The notes beneath the pieces were generated by a model that had not been told where the DNA came from, searched no databases, and saw only the letters and a list, made by a program, of their open reading frames with translations. This document shows, piece after piece, positions 33,960 through 44,066 of a DNA stretch of 64,000 nucleotides. The DNA comes from Onthophagus taurus (Eukaryota > Arthropoda > Insecta > Coleoptera > Scarabaeidae): NCBI RefSeq assembly GCF_036711975.1, contig NC_091971.1, positions 317,501 through 381,500 of the forward strand, written 5' to 3'. Both the position numbers and the translations under genes were made by a program. Position 1 is the first letter of the stretch; each line of letters begins with the position of its first letter.

Positions 33960-35451
33960 TATTATTATTATTGCTGCCGGGCTGAGGAGGGCGGCCCCTC
34001 TCGTTACCGCGACCTATAAGATCTATTGTAACTTTAGCCCTCCAAAGGTTTAGGGCAAATGTAGGTCCTTAATGAACCTTAGTATTGTCCTGAGGTCTTG
34101 AACCTTTATGTCGGTAGGTAACAGGGGAGTCTTAGTGCCTTAGACGTCCTCTGGCGACGCAATTGCACCGTATATGTTCAGCAGTTTTTGACTCGTCGTT
34201 GCATAGTCGACAAGTTTGATCCTCAGCTTGTCCAATGTGGAAGAGGTGGTATTTTAGGGGCACATGGCCGGTTAGGTAGCCTGAGAGCGTTCTTAGATCC
34301 CCTTTGCTGAGGCATAAAACCTCTTTGGTTTTGTTTTGCGACGGAGTTATCATACTCTTCGCTTGTCTGTGACCTGGAAGTTCTTTCCAGCGTAAGGCTA
34401 TCTTTGAAGCCTCCCAGTTGTTGATTATTTGTTTTAGGTGGCTTTTTTGTAGTCCACATCCAGGTTGGGGTCCAATGAAGGGCGTGTTTGCTGCCTCTTT
34501 GGCCAGCTTGTCGGCCTTCTCATTGCCCTCAATGTTGCTGTGACCTGGAACCCACCATAGGGTAACATAGGTTGTTGGTGCACTCTCTGATCAGTGCGGA
34601 GCCACACGTGTAGGCCTGAATTGCCTTTAAGGCGGCCCGACTGTCTGTGAAAATGTTTATGGATGCACCTTTTTGTCCCTTCTGTAGGTTCAAAGCGGTG
34701 TAGAAGTTTATAGCAAGAACTTCTGCTTGGAAAATTGTTAAGTCCGAGCTGAGGGGCAATTTGATGTGGCTATTTGGTCCACTGATGCCCATGCCTACTC
34801 CAGATCTTACTGTCTTTGAAGCATCGGTGTACCAGGCTAGGGCTCCTCTTTTTAGTTGAGGCCCAATCATCCCTGCTACTAAATATGACCTTATACGGTT
34901 GGTTGAAATTGTATTCCGTCGGTATAAGGTACGTTTTAATTTCAATCAGGTGATTTAGACATGGGTCTTTGAGGATCTCGAGGTGTCCTCTGAGATTACC
35001 CTGCATCAACTTGAGTGAAGAAACTGTTTTCAGTGATAAGGCACTTAAGGCTGCCTCCTTTTGTATATATATGTGGAGCGGCGTGAGACTGAGTAGGGCT
35101 TCCAAAGCAGCCGTCGGACAGGATCTCATTGCACCCGTTATGTTAAGACGTGCTAACCGCTGGATTTGTGCCAGCTGTTGTTGAGCTGTCTTATGTTTTG
35201 TTTTTGGCCACCAAACCAATGAGGCGTAGGCGACCATGGGTCTGATTATTGCTACGTAGGCCCAATGAGTCATTCGTGGTTTGTTCCTTCCTCGGAGCCT
35301 GCGGCAGATCTGGTTTGTCATGATGGCCTTTTTCCTCACCTTATCTAAGTGTGAGTTCCAGTTTAGTTTACTGTCAAGTATTACCCCTAGGTATTTAGTT
35401 TCTGTTTTGAGGTTAATAGTTCTGCTTTCAATGGAGGGTGCTTTTATTTGT
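33960..35451 (-). mobile_element. 5'-truncated I-group LINE with 14-bp target duplication
   Basis: AGCACCTCCACCAT flanks the element on both sides (33946-33959 and 35452-35465). The 3' end on the minus strand is a TAA microsatellite. The interior encodes the end of RT, RNase H and a zinc knuckle, all minus strand. A related fragment of the same family sits inside the pickpocket intron at about 37420-37457 plus 39270-39510. Confidence 0.9.
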
Positions 35452-35465
35452 AGCACCTCCACCAT
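34132..35465 (-). pseudogene. I-group LINE: RT thumb, RNase H and C-terminal zinc knuckle, frameshifted
   Basis: In order: the post-catalytic RT part (KYLGVILDSKLNWNSHLDKV; YVAIIRPMVAYASLVWWPK), RNase H (LAWYTDASKT, IFQAEVLAI, IFTDSRAALKAI, then LWWVPGHSNIEGNEKADKL in a shifted frame) and a C-terminal CRLC...H...C knuckle near 34180-34230. At least three frames are needed, so it is dead. The catalytic YADD block lies upstream of the truncation and is absent. RNase H after RT places it in the I superfamily (I, Loner or relatives). Confidence 0.85.
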
Positions 35466-36370
35466 AATGACACCAAATATTCACTCAAATTTTCAAATTA
35501 ATCTCTTTAAAATCACTGAAATTTAAACGTTTTCATCAAGCGTAATACAATAAACTTGTAGTTGTGGTTCTACAGTGATTTTGGAAATGAAAATTAAACG
35601 TTCCAGCTTGCATCGTTTCGTTCAATAATCATTATACCAATTAAGCGCGAGTTGATTGCGTTTTAATGGTCCCCCCATTTCGGGGAAACGGATGTAAAAC
35701 AATCAAGTTATTCGCTCCCCGATTAATCGTTCAGTTGCGGGGTCATTATTACATCATGTCGAATTATTCGACGGGCCATTCATTAAAACCGCCTCCGCTC
35801 AATTAACCCAAATGAGTATTTCAAATCAAAACAAACCTCGCCTAAAAATAACATAATTACTTTTTCTTTAAGAAAAAATAACGGTGTTAGTTAAGTTTCA
35901 GAGGCGTAACTAAAAATTATGAAACTCATAAAGTGTAGAATCGTGTAAGTTGGTTTATAAAATTAATTTATAAACCCGTTGTAAGTTAATTAAAAATATT
36001 CTGTGTAAAAGAAAAGGTTTTTGTGAAATAAATAATAGAAAAGTAAATATTGAACGTCTACGCCACTGAACTTGGCATTTAAAAAGAAAAAAAACTTGAT
36101 GGGTAAATAAATAGGTGTCCCTGAACGAATGGTTTTTAAATGGTGTGATAACGTTGCTGAAAACGGTATATGAGTCCTCGATAATACTAACGTGAATAAA
36201 CACGTTCTAAAACACGTTCACGTTTTAGATGTTGAGCTAAGATTAACGGGAAACTCAGTTTGTACACGCGAAGAATTCTCTTTTTGTTATTAAAAGATCT
36301 GCTATCTTTGAGTACTTAAACAAAAAAAAATCGAGAAGAAGTTAGTTGTTGTTTTAATTTTCTGAAAACT
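35466..36370 (+). other. upstream region of the pickpocket gene
   Basis: AT-rich with no exon recognised. It should contain the promoter and 5' UTR of the channel gene, whose ATG is at 36371, but I see no convincing TATA box or initiator that I could place with confidence. A GC-richer patch (CCCCCCATTTCGGGGAAACGG) lies near 35670. Confidence 0.35.
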
Positions 36371-39300
36371 ATGCCAGAAATATTAACCGAAAAAGATTTA
36401 CCAACGAAAAGCGATTACATTAAAAGAGTTAAAATAAATTCTCCCTGGATGTATTATAATAAAGAAAAAGAAAATAATAAAAAATTTAAAAACAGAAAGC
36501 AATTAACTGTTATAACAACGAATTTAAATCGGCCAATTTTTACGATTAATAAAAATGATCGATTCTATGGTTTCGAAAATAAAGAAAATATCGATACTGA
36601 GAAAAAAATAAAAAAGAAAAACCCAATAAGAAAATTAATTTTTAATAATTTAGACAATTATTTCGACAAAAGTACTTTGCATGGATTAAGATACGTCGGA
36701 GATAACACTTTAACTTTGGGCGAAAGAATTTTTTGGTTACTCTCGTTTTTAACGGCAATCGCATTCGCAGCTTATTTCATCAACATTATTTACGCTAAAT
36801 TTAATAACAGCCCGGTTATTATTAGTTTTAGCCCGACGGTTGTTAGTGTTAGTGAAATACCTTTTCCGGCGATTACAATTTGCAGCGTTAATGTTGTTAA
36901 AAAGAAAGAAGGAGAACGAATTTTAAAATCAGGGTAAAATTTTGAGTTAATATTGGGCTCATTTTAATAACCTTTATTTAGAACTGACACTGAAAGAATA
37001 CTTCTCGACGATTATTGCCACACAAATTACACAGCTGGAAAAACATCGGAAGATATTGATGATGTTGGTGATTGGGAAACGTTAAAATCTTTTATTTTAA
37101 ATGTAATTTTTAAAAATGTCCAAAAAAAATATTTTTACAATTCGTTTTAGGTGACTCAATCTTGCCCAGAAATGTTAAAGATGTGTGAATGGAAACAAAA
37201 AGAAAAGAATTGTAACGATATTTTCAATGCAATTTTGACAGATGATGGATATTGTTGCACTTTTAATAGGTTACCATTAAGTTATATATTTAGAAATCTG
37301 TAAGAACTTTTTTCTTTATGTTATTTATTATGATTATTGGAAAATGATTTTTTTAGTGATGTATTTTTTGCATGACTAACAAAGTATTCTTTTTTATCTT
37401 TAAATCCTCATTGAAATTAAAACGGACCTTATACCGACAGAATACAATTTCGACCAGGAGGGGATGAATAGCGTATGGAGAGGGGGGGGGATTCCGGAGG
37501 GATGGAAAGTGGGGGTAATTTGCCCAGTATATAAAAAGGGTAATAAGGGAAGGGTAGAAAGCTACAGAGGAATTAACCTACTAGACTCGGCATACAAGGT
37601 ATACACGAAGATACTGCTGAGAAGACTGGAGGAGGAGATGGAGTTGGGGGGAATTTTGCCGGATGGGCAGGCAGGCTTTCGGAAGGGAAGGGGAGTAATC
37701 GACAACGTGTACGTGTTGAAGCATCTGGCAGATAGAGAGCTGGATAAGAAGGGAGGGAAATTGTACGGCCTGTTTATAGATTTGAAGGCGGCTTTTGATA
37801 AGGTAGATAGGGGAAAGATGTGGGAGGAGATGAGGAGGAGGGGGATCACGGAACACCTAATTGCGAGAGTGAAGGAAATATACATGGAGACTATGGCTAG
37901 GATAAAAGTGGGAGATAAGCTGAGCGACGTGTTTTGGACGACGAAGGGACTGAGGCAGGGATGTCCGCTGAGCCCAAGTCTGTTTGCACTGTATACGGCG
38001 GACCTGGAGGATAGATTGGGGAAGGGGCAAATGGGAGGGTTGGTGGTGGGAGGTAGAAAGGTGCATATGTTAGCATACGCGGATGACATCGTGGTCATGG
38101 CGAGAGAAGCGGCGGAGATGAAAGATATGATAAAGACATTGGAAAGATATTTTAGGGGGAAGGGGCTGGAAGTAAATGTGGGGAAGACAAGGATGATGAA
38201 GTTTTGTAAGGGGGGGAGAAAAAGAACAGAAAACTGGAGATGGGAGGGAAAAGAGATCGAGGAGGTTAGGGAGTATACTTACTTGGGGTATGTGTTCAGG
38301 GAGGACAACAGGGAGGGGTCGCATGTGATAGCTATGGCAAAAAAGGCGAATAAGGTGATGGGACAAGTGAGGAAGATTATGTTTGAAGGTCTGGTTAGCA
38401 GTGTGATGATGTATGGAGCAGAGGTATGGGGATGGAGAGAGCAGGCAATGCTGGAAGACGTGCAAGCTAGATACTGGAGATGGGTGCTTGGGGTGGCGAG
38501 AGAAACACCGGGGTATATAGTGAGGGAAGAGGTAAAGGTGGATAAAGTCAGAGTGGAGGGGGGCAGGAGAGCAGTGAAATATGAAGAAAGAATAGAAGGG
38601 AGGCCAAGCTGCGGGATCTTGGGGGAGTGTTGGAGGGAAATTAGAGAGGGAAAGATCAAATATGGGAAAGGAGACAGAGACAACTATTATAGACGAGCGG
38701 GCTACTCGGTAACTGAGATAAATAGTAAACGACGGGTGGGTAGGGAGATGTGGAGGGAGTTGAGAGATAGGGACCGAGATGTGCAGAGACAGGAAAGAAG
38801 GACACAAATAAAAGAGGGGAGGTATAACGAAAGGTATAGGGACATAATTACGGAGGGGCTGCCTAGATACTTGTTATTGGAAGGAGATGAGGAAGGGAAG
38901 AAGTTGGTGGCTAGGTTCCGTTGTGGAAACGAGGAGAGAGCGAACAGATACTGGATGGCCGATGAGGCGAGGTGGTGTAGGCTATGCAGGGAGGAATGGG
39001 AAACGTTGGAACATATGTTGAATGGGTGCAGTGAGTTGAGGGAGGAGGAGTTGGACCGAGGGCAGATCTTAGGAGAGGGGGGAGAGGGGAAACGATGGAT
39101 GAGAATGGTTGTGGGGGTGAGGAGACAAAGGGATGGATGAGGGGAGGATTGGGCCGAGGAGCCGAGGGTATGGAAATGGAGGAAGAGGGTGGAGGGTGAA
39201 AATAATATACTAATGACATATATTATATTAGGATGTATTAAGGGGAAAATTGTAATTATCAAAAACAATAATACAATTTCGACCAGCCGTATAAGGTCAT

Positions 39301-42300
39301 ATTTCGAAGCAGGTATGATTGGACGAAGAGTGGTCCTCAACTACACTTGCCTGGTACACAGATGCTTCACAGACAGTTGGATCCGAAGTAGGCATAGGCA
39401 TTAGTGGACCAAATTTAATTGCCCCTCAGCTCGGACATAACCATTTGTCAAGCAGAAATACTTGCTGTAAACTTTTGCACCTTTTCTACACCTTAATCGT
39501 TGGTGTTTAGCCACTGTAATTTCAGATTCTCTTTGGAGGTTGGATTATTTACAAACTTCTTCTTGGTGTTTGGAAGCTATTTGGAATCTAGAACCTGTTT
39601 AGTACAATACCAAATTCCTTTTTGGAATCTGAAGATTGTACAATGTAATTTCTGGAAACTGCGCAATGTAATTCTCCTCAAGTATATCCAGGGTAACTCA
39701 AGATTTCTTTTTGGATTCTTGCATATGCTAAGCGCAATTCCTGAATTCTTCTTGTAGTCTAAACACTGTACAATATAATGTCCGGTGTCTTTCTGTAGTC
39801 TTGTTTTTGTCCAATATAATTCTGTATTGATTTGAATGTTAAGTATAATACCAGATTTCTTCTTGAGATTGAAAATAGCACAATATAATTCCATACTTCA
39901 CGGAGTCTGGCGTCTGTTCAAAGTAATTCCTTTTTGGAGTCCAATATATGTCCAATACAATTCCAAACTTTTTCTTGGAATTTGAAGTATGTACAGGATG
40001 TCCAAATTTCGATGGGTTTGCAGGGTATCTCAGTTATTATGAAAGATAGAAAGTTGCGGCTTTCGCGAACCTGAACTACTTTTTTGTGAAACAATGGCGC
40101 AAACCAAATTTTCATAGCCCTCTTTGTTTTTGATATACAGGGAGTGTTTGAAATTTATGATTTTCAAACACCTCCTGTATCTCGGCTATCCGGAAACTTA
40201 GTAAAAAAGTAAAAACGGGTTCTAATAGATTTTTTCATGTAGAAGCCAACGGTGCACGTAGAATTTTTCTAGTCACTACGGTTTTTGAGTTATAAACACA
40301 ACTCAAATACTGAATACTCAACTTCTAAAATACTTAACTCTTTATAACTCAAAAACCGTGACGACTAGAAACACTCCCTGTATATCAAAAACGACGAGGG
40401 CTATGAAAATTTGATTTGCGCCATTGTAAGTTTCACAAAAAAGTAGCTCAGGTTCGCGAAAGCCGCAACTTTCTATCTTTCATAATAACTAAGATACCCT
40501 GCAAACCCATCGAAATTTGGACACCCTGTACAGTCTGGAAACTAATTTGACACTATGATAAAGTTGATGCAATGTGATTTCTGCCCTATACTTTAAATGT
40601 CATAGTGAAGAAATGTATGGGTAAACGGCTAAACTTGTGGGTGACTTTAATCATAGGGTACATTGTCTTAGGGATATGATGCGATCATAATCAATCGAGG
40701 CTATGGCAACCTGAATTTGTGATGGTATATTTGCTTGAACTGTGTTCACTACGAATCATCTGGTGTCAGGTCATTTGCTACTAACACATAAAATTAGATC
40801 ATAGCTAGCTAGATCAACATGGGTCATAGCTAGAGTGTGACAAAACAGTAAGTGAGATATGCGCAGGAAAAACGTCTTGGGATGAAGCAGAGCTGTGGGG
40901 AGCATATGGTAAATTGCTGGAGAAAGAACCAGAACGGCTGGAGATATACCACGACAAAAAAGTTTTAGCTCAATTTAAAATTAGTTTATGTCACTACGAA
41001 AACTTAGATCAGGTTGAGACATTGTTTATAAAGTTGTAATGAGACATACTCGCATTGAGAATAAGGTTGGGATGAGTTCTTTTGGATTAATTAGGTTAAA
41101 GATGGCGTAATTAAAGATGAAATTCTTTTTCCAATAATCACAAATTAAATCAAATAACAAAAAATAATTTCTATTTGTTTTGTAGTAAAGAATTAAATGA
41201 TCTTAATGAAACCTATCCAAAATATGTTCATGATTGGACACCTGAGAAAGGATATAATTCATCAGTATCATTAGAAGCACTTCCTTTACGATCAGCTGGT
41301 ACTTTTACTTTTTAGATTAATTAATTTTTAAATAATATTTTTTGTTTTGTTTTTAGGTGCAGGAGCACATCTTGGTTTAACTGTAATTTTAGACGCACAA
41401 GTCGACAGTTACTATTGTACAACAACAAGCAGCATCGGTTTTAAAGTTTTATTATCAAACCCGATTGAAACGCCAAAAATGGCCGATTTTGGATTCTTTG
41501 TTCGTCCGGGAATCGAAGCTAGAATCGTTGTTAAACCGAGAAAAGTCGATTCAACGGCTACGTTACAAAGCATCGATATCGTGAAGAGGCAATGTTTTTT
41601 TCCGCGTGAACGATATTTACAACTTTATCGTACCTACACCGAAAGAAATTGCAAATCGGAGTGTCAAGCGAATAAAACTTTGGGACTTTGTAATTGTGTA
41701 CCATATTTTTTACCAAGTCAATTAGATTAATATTTTTTATGGGATTTTTTATTAATTTTGTGGTTTTTAGAAAATCGAACGGCGAGAATTTGTGGGAAGA
41801 AACACGAAGTTTGTGTGCAAAAAGTTAAAGCACAACTGGAGAAGCCATCGTTAACACCGGAGTAGTACTTAAAGATTCGTTAATTTTTTTGGATTAATAA
41901 TTTTTGTTTTAGATGTAATTGTTTACCTTCATGTTTTGAACTTTCTTACGAAAAATCGAACTCTTACAATACGATTTCTGTAAAAGCTAAACTACGAGAT
42001 GATGTATTAAAATCGGATTCTTTAGAATATTTCTCGTAAATGAAATTATTTTATTTATTTTAATTGTTAAAATATATTTATTTTTATGTTTTAGAGAAAA
42101 TGTCGCAATTGTTCATTTTTATTATAACGAAAACAGCTTTAACAAGCGCATTAAAAGTGAAATATACGGATTTTCGGAGTTTTTATGTGAGTACAAAAAG
42201 AAAATTGGACTTTGATTTTAAAATTGTGCTTTTTTAGCGAATACAGGTGGTTTGCTTGGTTTATTTTTGGGATTTAGCTTCTTAAGCGCAGTTGAAATCG

Positions 42301-42419
42301 GATATTACATTGTTATAAAAACTTTGGTTAAGTTATTTAAACGACATCAAAATAAAAATAAGATTAAAAATGTTGTACAAAGCGATGACAAGGATACTAT
42401 TTATCCTTTTCTTAAATAA
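36371..42419 (+). CDS. ppk: pickpocket-like DEG/ENaC sodium channel subunit, 9 exons
   Basis: Plasma-membrane amiloride-sensitive-type sodium channel subunit (DEG/ENaC; insect pickpocket group), used in mechano-, chemo- or osmosensation. Exons: 36371-36933, 36982-37102, 37151-37299, 41186-41298, 41357-41716, 41771-41861, 41913-42035, 42095-42186, 42238-42419; the sum is 1794 nt, 597 residues, in phase throughout. Short cytosolic N-terminus with the pre-TM1 block HGLRYVGD; TM1 about 120-141; FPAITIC at 165-171; extracellular Cys-rich loop (GYCCTFN; CFFPRERYL...; CKSECQANKTLGLCNCVPYFLP; RICGKKHEVC; ECNCLPSC); TM2 with GLFLGFSFLS including the G-x-S selectivity motif. Seven introns are 48-59 bp; intron 3 is 3886 bp of nested transposons. 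The exon 5 donor (AA|GTCAAT) is weak but phase demands it. The specific ppk paralogue cannot be named. Confidence 0.92.
37458..39269 (+). mobile_element. 5'-truncated LINE inserted into the LINE relic, 17-bp target duplication
   Basis: AATACAATTTCGACCAG stands immediately before (37441-37457) and after (39270-39286) the insertion, so its borders are exact: 1812 bp. There is no long poly-A; the 3' end reads ...ATTGTAATTATCAAAAACAAT. Its sense strand is strikingly G-rich (GGAGGG/AGGGGA) in an AT-rich neighbourhood. Confidence 0.92.
37464..39140 (+). CDS. LINE reverse transcriptase, 558-codon open frame
   Basis: A complete RT core: VICPVYKKGNKGRVESYRGI, AGFRKGRGVIDNVYVLKHL, LYGLFIDLKAAFDKV, KGLRQGCPLSPSLFALYTAD and the catalytic LAYADDIVVMA, then thumb (YTYLGYVFREDN) and a C-terminal CRLCREEWETLEHML zinc knuckle. 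No endonuclease and no RNase H within the fragment. RT sequence type recalls RNA-directed polymerases common in ants and other insects. Between MGQVRKIM and FEGLVSSVMMYGAEVWGW the protein seems to lack a short block usually present, perhaps an in-frame deletion; that is inference from memory of relatives. The start codon is internal because of 5' truncation. Confidence 0.85.
   Translation: MNSVWRGGGIPEGWKVGVICPVYKKGNKGRVESYRGINLLDSAYKVYTKILLRRLEEEMELGGILPDGQAGFRKGRGVIDNVYVLKHLADRELDKKGGKLYGLFIDLKAAFDKVDRGKMWEEMRRRGITEHLIARVKEIYMETMARIKVGDKLSDVFWTTKGLRQGCPLSPSLFALYTADLEDRLGKGQMGGLVVGGRKVHMLAYADDIVVMAREAAEMKDMIKTLERYFRGKGLEVNVGKTRMMKFCKGGRKRTENWRWEGKEIEEVREYTYLGYVFREDNREGSHVIAMAKKANKVMGQVRKIMFEGLVSSVMMYGAEVWGWREQAMLEDVQARYWRWVLGVARETPGYIVREEVKVDKVRVEGGRRAVKYEERIEGRPSCGILGECWREIREGKIKYGKGDRDNYYRRAGYSVTEINSKRRVGREMWRELRDRDRDVQRQERRTQIKEGRYNERYRDIITEGLPRYLLLEGDEEGKKLVARFRCGNEERANRYWMADEARWCRLCREEWETLEHMLNGCSELREEELDRGQILGEGGEGKRWMRMVVGVRRQRDG
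39511..39991. repeat. degenerate ~57-bp tandem repeat in pickpocket intron 3
   Basis: Blocks of the form TTCTTxTTGGAATCTxxAxxxTGTACAATATAATTCC recur about eight times with a spacing near 55-60 bp and heavy divergence (for example GTACAATGTAATTTC, GTACAATATAATGTCC, GCACAATATAATTCC, GTCCAATACAATTCC). It runs straight into the palindromic MITE. Confidence 0.7.
39992..40530. mobile_element. palindromic MITE, TACAGGGTGTCC family (copy 2)
   Basis: TACAGGATGTCCAAATTTCG at the left is mirrored by CGAAATTTGGACACCCTGTA at the right. It is the same element as 3984-4635, about 110 bp shorter because part of the right arm is deleted near the centre (after GTGACGACTAGAAAC). It lies in pickpocket intron 3. 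Confidence 0.88.
40531..41185 (+). other. remainder of pickpocket intron 3
   Basis: No repeat or exon recognised. It ends at the acceptor TTTTGTAG of exon 4. Some of it may be older transposon sequence. Confidence 0.5.
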
Positions 42420-42504
42420 AATCGTTGTATTTGTGGAATTTCTAGTTTTAGGTGATGTTATTGAACTGTTGTTAAATAAGTAATTAGTTTAATTAGATTA
42501 AGTA

Positions 42505-42514
42505 AATAAATAAA
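42505..42514 (+). terminator. overlapping AATAAA polyadenylation signals for pickpocket
   Basis: AATAAATAAA lies about 86 nt after the channel stop codon and about 47 nt before the ATG of the next gene, leaving almost no room for a separate promoter. Confidence 0.5.
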
Positions 42515-42560
42515 AATAGCCTCAAATTCTCTTTGTCAAAACATTGTCACTCAAAAAAAA

Positions 42561-43834
42561 ATGTTAAGATCCTCAAAAATCATTTATTCAAACTCACATT
42601 TCAAAAAAAAAATTAATTTTACACCATTATCATCACAACGTAATTATCATAATCATCAACCACCTTTAGGTAACGAAGAAATCCCTCATAAACCTTACGG
42701 TGGTCGTCACATTGTAACAATGCTCCCCGGTGGAGGAATCGGCCCCGAATTAATGAATTACGTCGAAGACGTCGTTAAATTTGTAAACGCCCCGATTGAT
42801 TTCGAAAAATGTGAAATTAAAGACGGCCCCACTTTAGACGAGGATCTAAGAAACGCTATCATATCGATTAAAAGAAACGGAGTTGGAATTAAAGGAACGA
42901 TCGAGCCGAATTTGAATTCTTTAAATTTTAAAAATCCCAACGTCGAAATCAGGAATAAATTAGATTTGTTCGTTAATTTAACGGTTTGCAAATCTTATCC
43001 GGGTATCACGGCGAAATACAAAAATGTTGATGTCGTTGTTGTTCGACAAAACACCGAGGGAGAATACGCAATGTTGGAGCATGAATGTAGAAAGGGCGTT
43101 ATTGAGAGTTTAAAAATAATTACGCAAAAGAATACGATGCGAGTTGCTAAATTTGCGTTTGATTTTGCAACGAGATTTCGTAGAAGAAAAATTACCGTTG
43201 TACATAAAGCGAATATTATGTAAGAAAAAATAATCGGAGAAAAATCTATACAAATTTCTTTTTGCAGGAAACTTTCCGATGGGTTATTTTTAAAAACAGT
43301 TAAAGAAGTTAGCAAAAGCTACCCTCACATAAAATGTAACGATATCATCGTTGATGCTACAACTATGAAAATAGTTTCGAATCCCTACGATTTCGATATG
43401 CTAATAATGCCAAATTTATATGGAACTATAATAAATAACGTTATTTGTGGCATAACGGGAGGTGCAGGTTTAACTTCCGGTTCAAATTATGGCTCGAAAT
43501 ATGCCATTTTTGAACCAGCTTGTAGAACACTAGGAAAAACTTTGCAAAGTGCTCGACTAACAATTTTTTTATTCAATCTTACTTATTTTAATTTGTAGAC
43601 AAAAACATAGCAAATCCAGTTGCTATGTTAAACGCCACGGTCAGTTTATTGTACCATTTAAAACGCGATATTTACGCGAGAATTATCTCCGAAGCAATTT
43701 ATAAGACAATTTGTATAGATAATCAAAGAACGATGGATATTGGAGGTGATTTGCATACAAGTGATATGATAGATTATTTAAAAGAAAATATTAGCTTGTT
43801 GTATTGCGAAAAATATGCTGGATATCAAAAATAA
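42561..43834 (+). CDS. divergent NAD-isocitrate dehydrogenase gamma-like subunit, mitochondrial, 3 exons
   Basis: Related to the regulatory gamma subunit of mitochondrial NAD-dependent isocitrate dehydrogenase (TCA cycle). Exons 42561-43219, 43268-43548, 43599-43834; 1176 nt, 391 residues, the usual family length. The N-terminus (MLRSSKIIYSNSHFKKK..) is basic, fitting a transit peptide, followed by YGGRHIVTMLPGGGIGPELM, VVVVRQNTEGEYAMLEHE, VTVVHKANIM-type block, MPNLYGTIINNV and KNIANPVAMLNA. Several usually invariant positions differ: GDGIGPE is GGGIGPE, DNTTM is DATTM, and the TRNTGK block is CRTLGK. This suggests a fast-evolving paralogue, possibly tissue-specific, rather than the housekeeping gene. 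The exon 2 donor (AAA|GTGCTC) is weak but phase and homology support it. Confidence 0.88.
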
Positions 43835-44066
43835 ATTAACTTAAAAATGTTTAAAATTAACGTACCAATTTTGATTTAAATCTAGAGGACTGCAATTTTC
43901 GATATTTTGGACATGTAATTAATCTGGCACTGAAACAATAAGATAATGCATGACGTGATTTCGGTACTTTTATGAGACTCTCGTACAAGAAGCGAGACGA
44001 GACGAGAGTAGAGGTTGCGATGAAAATCTCGTCTTGTTGGTAGCATTTAAAACTAGAACTATAATC

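Larger units (their letters stand above)
37441..39510 (+). mobile_element. I-group LINE relic in pickpocket intron 3, split by another LINE
   Basis: The right piece (39270-39510) encodes RIRSYFEAGMIG...LAWYTDASQTVGSEVGIGISG, matching the RNase H start of the LINE at 33960-35451; the left piece (before 37457) carries the sequence just upstream (ATACCGACAGAATACAATTTCG). Several indels break the frame. It is a short old fragment in the same orientation as the channel gene. Confidence 0.75.

Noticed and set aside
38070-39340. Large minus-strand frames (up to 245 codons), Ser/Pro/Leu-rich
   Set aside because: Complement of the G-rich LINE RT frame; the opposite strand carries full RT motifs.
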